Part shown: positions 26,528-32,873 of the stretch, in pieces
Numbering within the stretch: position 1 is the first letter of the stretch
Layout: the number at the start of each line of letters is the position of its first letter
Assembly (NCBI GenBank): GCA_036897625.1
Contig: JAYMTA010000264.1
Coordinates: forward strand, 1 to 32,873
DNA: 32,873 nt
Reading direction: 5' to 3'
Origin: Pelargonium cotyledonis
Lineage: Eukaryota > Streptophyta > Magnoliopsida > Geraniales > Geraniaceae
Position numbers and translations under genes: made by a program
Notes under the pieces: generated by a model
The model's database searches: none
The model's input: the letters and a program-made list of their open reading frames with translations, nothing else
Told to the model about the DNA's origin: nothing

Positions 26528-28882
26528 TTAGCTGCTTTGAAGAGTCGAGAGCCAATGTTCCATGTACTTTTTGCTCTCTGTGCAAAAGAGGCGACATTCA
26601 GGATATACAAGTTAGCAAAGATAAGATAATTCACACAGATATCAGATATGCAGATCTGTTTTCCGTAAATGCGCACAAGTCTGAGGAGATCAGAGAAGTA
26701 ACAGCCCGAGAATTAAAAAATTCTTGACCAAGAAAAAACTGTCTGAACGAAGGCTCATACCTAAATTCTCGTTCATTGATATAATGAAAAATAAAAGCTA
26801 AGCGGATTCAGATACTGAAGTCCAATTTGAGGTTGGGATATAGACAGCACAAGAGTTCAGTAGCATAAAAGTAGGGTAGGTGAAACTTATAAGTTAAAGG
26901 TTCAGGTTGACACAAGAGGTTGAAGAGCCTGGTAAAGGAAAAGACCTTGGTAGAAATAGATGAGAACTTGACATCAAAAATGACTTTGATAACAGAAAAA
27001 TTACACTGATGTTCCCACTAAGAATCTAATCTACATTATTGACAACAAATGAAAATGCAAGAGATACAAAAGTGCAATACAACATACAGGAGAGGGCATA
27101 ATGATTACAGACAAATCTAAGCAATAGCTTCGGAAAAGCAAAAGGAGGCTGAATGGATGATATGATAAAACCGTAACAAGTAAAGCATGCACAGCCTCCG
27201 ACAAAAACTATAAGGAAGTAAGTGACTTTGAATTGTTTATGTTCATTTTTCATATGCTTGGAAATCATATCGATATATTCAATTCCTATAGGATCGTAGT
27301 TACAAGGTTATACATAAGGATGATTTTTACAAAATAAATCCTTCTGGCAATACATAAATGTTGTGGTAACAACCAGAGCTAAAGGCACCTTAACCACTTA
27401 GATTCTTCAAGTCCTATAGTAATGCTACGAGTATCTAGCCTATTTTGTCAAAAATCATGATAATTTCAATTTTCAAGGAAGATTTGATACAACGCTTCCT
27501 TCCTATCAAACTTGACTTCAACTCAAAAGTTTAAGCTAATAGGTGGAGGTGCCAACTAGTATATCAAGTGTGAGTGTGTGACAGGCTTCACATTTTTTCC
27601 AGTGTGGGATTCCTTAACACCACCTCACGTGCAGACTGAATAACACAAATTACCATTCACGTGGAAGTAGAAGGGAGTTAAATCAGACGGATCACTAGAC
27701 CCAACAGGAACAAACGCTGTTTCCATCCCAAATTGGACTCTAACTTTAAAGATTGAGCTAATAGGTGAACAGCCCAACCAGTATATCAATTGGTGACTCA
27801 CTTCGCATTCTTTCAATGTTGCTTCTGAATCAAACTTCACAGTTTATTTGTTGTACATTAAAAATAGAGGGTAAACGAAATATCTTATGTTTTCTATTTT
27901 ACATTGATGCTCCAAAAAATTAGAGAGCCCTTTTAAATAAGTTGTATACACTCAGAGTTAGTACAGCAGTCTTATATTACACAGAATCACTAAATTACAA
28001 AGGCCCGACAGGTTTGCTTCAATCACAGTCAATTACTCAATTATCGGTTGGCATTTTACTTCATGTACATAAATATTTAGCAACCTAAGTAATGAATCAA
28101 GCATAAAAGCAAATGCACATATTGCCAACGAATTTACAGTCCGTCCCCATTAACCGCTCGGTCATCGACCCTAGAAGAATAAATTCAGGAACGCAGCATT
28201 CACAATATGCTGAGTCTTCGTTTAAAATTCTAATTGCAAATCAAAAGCTCATGCTCAAGCTCAACTGGGTTCTCAATAAGCTAAACAGTTATGTTAAAAA
28301 TGTTTAATTTTGTCTTTATGTTCAAGCAGATATTTAACTACAAAGATACACAGGCAAATAACTCAACAAACCACATGAAAATAATAATAAAAAAGACTTC
28401 AGAATAAAGAAACAGCTCTTACCATCAGGATAGTTATATGGTATTTTCCCTGTGGTGTTCAAGATCTTGTTCTTTGAATCCTCTACCAAGTCATGACTCC
28501 TGCCATAGCAAGGAACCAGCACGGCAAAGTTATTGTCAGTATCATCATCACTCAAGAAGCCAGGTCCATGAGGCTCCAACCAACCAATGGACCAATCTGA
28601 ACCATCAGACTCGGAACCAGAAACACATCCACCATCAGAAGGCACAAGAACGACATCATATTCCCTATCAACTCTACGCTCTTCTCGGCTATGCCATTTG
28701 CGCTGGACCTTTCTTGATGAGGATCCCATATTGGTCCTCTTAACCAAAGGAAATTTAATGGTATCAGAATCCCACAATCCTGTGTCAGGTGAAGGACTCA
28801 AAGAAGATCCATTAGAATTTCTGGGCTCTTTGTGTTTTCCACTCCACAACAACCACGGAAGATTGGTAAATGCCACAGCCAT
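26528..28882 (-). CDS. Conserved plant protein of unknown function, two coding exons
   Basis: Exon 1 is 28882-28423 and exon 2 only 26577-26528 (50 nt), joined by a 1.85-kb intron with donor GTAAGA and acceptor TTTTGCACAG. Together they make 510 nt, 169 residues plus stop. The join restores a codon and gives YPD-ESKKYMEHWLSTLQSS. Visible parts: a hydrophobic start (MAVAFTNLPWLLWSG), a basic segment KVQRKWHSREERRVDREYD (58-76), VVLVPSDGGCVSGSESD (77-93), SDWSIGWLEPHGPGF (95-109), an acidic SDDDTDNN, and FAVLVPCYG (119-127). I recognise this as a conserved land-plant family without a named domain or known function, and do not assign one. The ATG at 28882 is chosen because the longer open frame to 28891 begins with GTG. 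Confidence is high for exon 1 and moderate for exon 2. Confidence 0.75.
27515..27612 (-). repeat. Dispersed repeat, second copy (inverted relative to 20273-20360)
   Basis: Its reverse complement reads 'tcccacactggaaaaaatgt'...'gatatactagttggc'...'cctccacctattagcttaaa'...'cttttgagttg'. These words match the copy in the DRMY1-like intron in the same order and similar spacing. It lies in the long intron of the unknown-function gene. Confidence 0.7.
27722..27840 (-). repeat. Dispersed repeat, third copy (more diverged)
   Basis: The reverse complement contains 'acattgaaagaatgcgaagt', 'gatatactggttgggc' and 'tcacctattagctcaatctt', colinear with the other two copies. It sits about 110 bp from the second copy, so the pair may be an old tandem duplication or two ends of one element. 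Confidence 0.6.
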
Positions 28883-28965
28883 ATGTTCCACTCAATCTCT
28901 CAGACCGATAATTTGCGGCTAAATGTGCTAATAACTTCTACTCGTATAATAAGTAGCTCTTTCTG
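28883..28965 (-). other. 5' UTR exon segment of the unknown-function gene
   Basis: A strong acceptor (minus strand TTTCCTGCAG, 28975-28966) lies 83 nt upstream of the chosen ATG, so the leader is probably spliced. The first exon and donor could not be fixed; they should lie within 29000-30200. Confidence 0.45.
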
Positions 28966-30230
28966 CTGCAGGAAATACAAATTAGGTCAATTTCAGATGC
29001 CAAATTCCACAAAATAAAAACTGAAGAAAAAACAAATGCAGGAGGCATATTAAATATCAATTAAAAGATACATGATATTGACATCAAGAAACAATTTAAG
29101 CTAATGAGATAAACTTTCATTCTCATCAAACATAGGAAACAAATATGAGGTGAAACTGAAGCCTCCTATTTTTTAACCTTTCGGCTCATATCATAATCCA
29201 GAAAGGGGGAAAAAAAATTAGAAAAAAGGGGAATTAACCCCGAAAGCCTTCAACAATTCCTTGATTGATTTGATAGGTTTTTCGCAGCTACTAACAGCAC
29301 AAAAAAAATTGCTTAAGCTCTCATTGGTTCGTGTTCAATCAATTTCATGGCAGTCAAATATATAGTAAATTGGGTATATCTACTGTGTCTGTCATTAGCA
29401 TATCATCAATATACTTGCTATTGCTAAGTAGTATATGTACAAAACATCCAAATGCAATAAATGAAGAAAAAAAAGCATAAGAAAAAACAAAAATGAGCAA
29501 CATAGAAACCGAGAAGAGGAAAAGAAAAACAACCAAAAGCTTATATGCAAAAAATAAAAACTCCCCATTTAACCAGAATCTCAGTTTTCATTTGTGCAGT
29601 TCACAATATTTCACCAAACAACATGACATCTCATTTTGCAAAAATCCCGAACACACAAACACAATAACTATACCAAATTCAAATCCCTAAAAAAAGAAGA
29701 AAAAATCTTGCCTTGTAGCTCAACCTTGGAATATGAGAAGAAGATTCAAAGCAAAGCAAAGCAAAAAAGACAACTTTATGGTACCTTAAACGGTATACGA
29801 CTTTATATTAGGTGGTCTGGCTTCTTCTCCAAACCAACAACCGCGTCAAGCATCAAATTGAATATAAAGAAATAAGAGAAAAAAAAAATCCTAGGTTTCC
29901 TCTCTCTTCACTCACAAGAAACCCCAGAAAATAAATTATTGGGAGACGATGAATTCTGGGTTTTGCTCTGTGATTGCTGCAATTTACATTTGCAGAGAAA
30001 AAGAGAGACCTTATCAATGAAATGGGTTTTTTTTTAAGGAAAACAAATATTATGTATATAAATATGTGCACATGTGGTTGTGTAGGGATGATGCTGATGT
30101 GTGTACGTACAGATACAGAGGAAGGAGATGAGAGGAAGGAGCTGTTATTGTCTGTTGCAAGGTGCATGGTAGGAGTGCCACTCAAACCAGCGAGAATCTC
30201 GGAGAATTGAACTTTATTCTGACGTGGTGG
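28966..30230 (-). promoter_or_regulatory. Leader intron and promoter region of the unknown-function gene
   Basis: AT-rich sequence, most likely a 5' UTR intron, followed around 29880-30230 by a more mixed, minus-strand pyrimidine-rich stretch suitable for the first exon and core promoter. Several small ORFs here (29493-29690, 29853-30185 and others) have no motifs and overlap simple A-rich runs. Confidence 0.35.
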
Positions 30231-30940
30231 CGTGTTCTACCAGTACCATCTTTCCCTTTACTTGTGTGTCTCTACTTCAACCTAACTCTCTGTTTTATAT
30301 TTTTATTTTAAGCTGTCATTTTGTGGTGTTTTGTTAATGATCAAACATGTGTTATATGCTTACGAGTCAAATACAAACACAGAATGTTTAATTTGAATTG
30401 AATTTGGAGACATTAGTGAGTTCTAGTAGAGTTGCAATCTCATTATATTTATGGTATATATTTTAAAATGTAATGTATATTAGTATACTGATATAATAAT
30501 TATATCAGTTGTATTTGAAACTATGTAATTTTAATTAAGCGTAAAAAAACTGAGTATATTTTAGGAATAAAAATATCTTGAAAAATCAATTTTGTGACTA
30601 CCGGCTATTGTCTATGGGATTCCCACAACACTAACGAACATGATTTGGATTGGGATTTCCGCAGCCATGGCATCAAGATTTGGGGTTCCCTATCTTGCTG
30701 CTCAAAAACTCAATAAATACAAATAATAAGTTTGTTATGAATTAATTATGGTCATATTAGTCAAAAAAAGGTACTTGCATATGATTATTTTTAATTATCC
30801 TTTTTTTGCACTTTATTTTTATAAATTATATTTTTTTTTAACTTTCAGCTATCTTTAAAGTATGTAATTGTAGTTCCGTCGTAACACCGTCAATTAGATT
30901 TTAAAAAATCAGAATATTCTTATTTTTCCATAACTATAAA
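30231..30940. other. AT-rich intergenic spacer
   Basis: Strongly AT-rich with long A and T runs and a local inverted repeat of 'tatactgatataataattatatcag' type near 30484-30510. No gene, RNA or identifiable element. Confidence 0.5.
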
Positions 30941-31428
30941 TAATAAAAAAAGAAAGAAATGAACAGACACCGACCGTGGCTCTCCTCCGTCAACGTTGAG
31001 ATCGTCGAGTTCCATGGTCCGGCGTGGAGCCGGAGAGACAGGAAGTTCGTGGCGAGGTCGAGCTCCGTGCTCCATTCGCCGGGGTCGAGCTCCGTCGTCA
31101 TCGATGAGCCAGATCTGAGCGTGGAGAGAACCAGTTCCGGCGGAGAGAGCTCGGCTCAGATCCGTCACCGTCGTCAGCGTGAACAACTCGAAGGTGGCTC
31201 CATCTCTGGTCGTCTCCCTCCATTCCATCACCGTCATCGTCGTCGAGCTCCTGTAGCCGTGAGCTGTGTTCCAGTGCAGCTCGAATCTGCACAGATCCAA
31301 CAAGCTCCAGTCGAGCTCCGTGAGGTTCGTCGGCGTGAGGTTGAAGCCGTGGTCGACGCTAGTGTTGGTCCGTGCACGTTGGTGTAAGTCTGAACGTCGA
31401 CGATTACCGTCAGGCAGATGCTTCTCGC
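30941..31428. other. GC-rich island open on both strands, identity unknown
   Basis: About 480 bp that is far more GC-rich than the DNA on either side, with open frames of 142 codons on the plus strand (30959-31387) and 176 codons on the minus strand (31450-30920). The minus frame has somewhat more ordinary amino-acid content (for example DWSLLDLCRFELHWNTAHG), while the plus frame is dominated by Arg/Ser/Val. Neither resembles a family I know. It could be a captured gene fragment, a repeat-family segment or a retrotransposon remnant. The putative hAT end at 31429 abuts it. Confidence 0.4.
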
Positions 31429-32873
31429 TAGACCTGTTTATGCGGGCCACAGGCCGGTTTCAGGCCAAGCCCGCTCGGGTCGGGCCAAATTGGCCCGTAA
31501 AATTAAGCGGGCCGGGCGAAAACATATGCTATTTTTTTTTTTACACAATGACGAGAACATCGAATCATATGCAAATGCAAATTTCTACTGCCATTTTTAA
31601 TTTCAATCCCTAACATCAATACAAATTTCTACTTTTTAAACAAACATAGTGAACACCCAAAAATTAAAAACCCACCAAATCATATGCAAATGCAGATTCA
31701 GCGAAATATGAATAATCACATAATGTGTATAAAACATAGTGAAGCATGAGAAAATGTTAAGAACAAAGTATAATAAAAGATTGAAGAACAAAGTATAAAA
31801 CAACACTTAAGAAGAACATCAATCCAAGACATAGTAGAGCAATTAAGATTGGTGGGTTTCTACAGGAGTAAAATAAATAGAAGTCCTAAATATATATGGA
31901 ATTAAGTGAAGCTTGTATACACATTAAGATGCAGCTAGCTAGTAACTTTTTGATTATCTTCTTGATTTGAACTTCTAAACCATTCTAGTAGTTTCAGCTG
32001 CCCCACTAATGATCTCTAATCCTGTATGCATTTGAAAAGTAAGTAAACAATCAGTACAACACCAGCATTATTTAGCATTTGACAGTACCTAACAAAAATG
32101 TTCAATGTTTACAAGACTAAAAAGGTCATTCTATTCAAGACAAAATGTTCAAAAATCATCATCCAACACAAAGAACATCAAATCTGGTGGCAAACAATAA
32201 TTAAAAGACCAACTTTTGATTGCAGAAACCAGAGACATGTCATTTGAACAAACACAACCCATAATGGACAAAACCAAAATGACAAACTGAGAAATATCAA
32301 TGTCAAGTTTCAGCATCCTACAACAAGAAAAAGGCATCAAATTTAATCACAAACAACATGTCATTTGAACAAGGCTCAATCCAAGTTCAACATCCAACAA
32401 CAACTATTAACATGTGATATATTTGCTATAAAACTTACCATCGAATCGCCATTAATATGAAATTTCACTTCAAGTTCTTTATTCATTGAATCATCAACTA
32501 CAAAAATTGTAATAACATTAGATAAATTTCATGCGTATAACTATATAAAGGCAACAAATGAAATAATTAATAACTTACCATTGTAATCACATATCCAGTT
32601 TTGTAAGCAAACTAGAGATTCCGTGCTCGCAGGTAGTGTTAGGTTTTAGAGGGAAGCGCACGGAAACAAGCATGTATAAACAACAACAAATTTCCATAAA
32701 ACCTTTCCAAGGATCCATCTAAGATGAATCTAACCGGTGTTTAGATTGTTTACATTTGTGTGTTTCACAAACACTTTGAGAAGAGGTTGATGGTCACGAA
32801 CACCAGCCGAAAGACTTGTGTCTCCTTAGGTATCCACCCTGAGCTCAAACTCCTCGTCCTTGTGCTAGCAAGT
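31429..32873 (-). mobile_element. Probable 3' part of a hAT-type transposon (runs off the window)
   Basis: The left end reads tagacctgtttatgcgggcc and is followed by a cluster of GGCC/CGGGCC words (31440-31520), as is common at the subterminal ends of plant Ac-like hAT elements. On the minus strand further right, an open segment with ESLVCLQNWICDYN ends at a donor ATG-like GTAAGT (32579-32574). It joins in phase to a second exon (about 32505-32440) encoding DDSMNKELEVKFHINGDSM, which again ends in GTAAGT. The (V)E-(S/A)-L-(V/I)-C-x-Q-(N/D)-W motif is what hAT dimerisation domains carry near their C-terminus. Between 32150 and 32400 there are diverged direct repeats ('acatgtcatttgaacaa' at about 32235 and 32357). 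The transposase core would lie beyond 32873. Assignment is by motif only. Confidence 0.42.

Overview
This is nuclear DNA from a flowering plant, almost certainly a eudicot. The genes have many GT-AG introns, the intergenic DNA is AT-rich, and the encoded families (plant NADPH-cytochrome P450 reductase, a DRMY1-type MYB-like protein, a NETWORKED-type NAB-domain protein) are plant genes. Plant-type LINE, SINE, MITE and hAT remnants sit between and inside them. A rosid is plausible, but I cannot name the species from sequence alone.

Layout: (1) 1-1250, decayed minus-strand LINE ORF1 (DUF4283 plus CCHC knuckle). (2) 1510-1860, a MITE-like inverted-repeat element, then the P450 reductase promoter. 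(3) 2338-9527, a complete 18-exon class I NADPH-cytochrome P450 reductase (688 aa), plus strand, with a 2.2-kb intron 9. (4) 9528-11991, intergenic, with a small MITE-like element, a SINE-like insertion flanked by a perfect 19-bp direct repeat, and a promoter/leader with two upstream ORFs. (5) 11992-21994, a 9-exon DRMY1-like gene (911 aa), plus strand. Its introns hold a MITE-like element, a 248-bp tandem duplication, a hairpin with a 44-bp duplication and a tRNA-Glu-like pseudogene. Its 3' half carries four tandemly duplicated exon units and a 39-bp coding minisatellite. (6) 22384-25255, a NET2-like actin-binding protein gene, minus strand and convergent with the previous gene, with one apparent single-base frameshift in a G/C homopolymer stretch. 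(7) 26528-28882, a two-exon conserved plant gene of unknown function (169 aa), minus strand, whose 50-nt last exon lies 1.8 kb downstream, plus a spliced 5' leader. (8) 30231-32873, AT-rich spacer, a GC-rich island open on both strands, and what looks like the 3' end of a hAT transposon running off the window.

The genes are not an operon or cluster and have no obvious functional link. The reductase supplies electrons to ER P450s, the MYB-like protein is nuclear, NET2 is cytoskeletal, and the fourth gene is unknown. The most unusual feature is the history of the DRMY1-like gene. A phase 1-1 exon of 96-99 nt has been copied together with its introns into a tandem array with a ~252-bp period, one intron copy was later interrupted by a dispersed repeat, and a separate 13-residue repeat expanded in the last exon.
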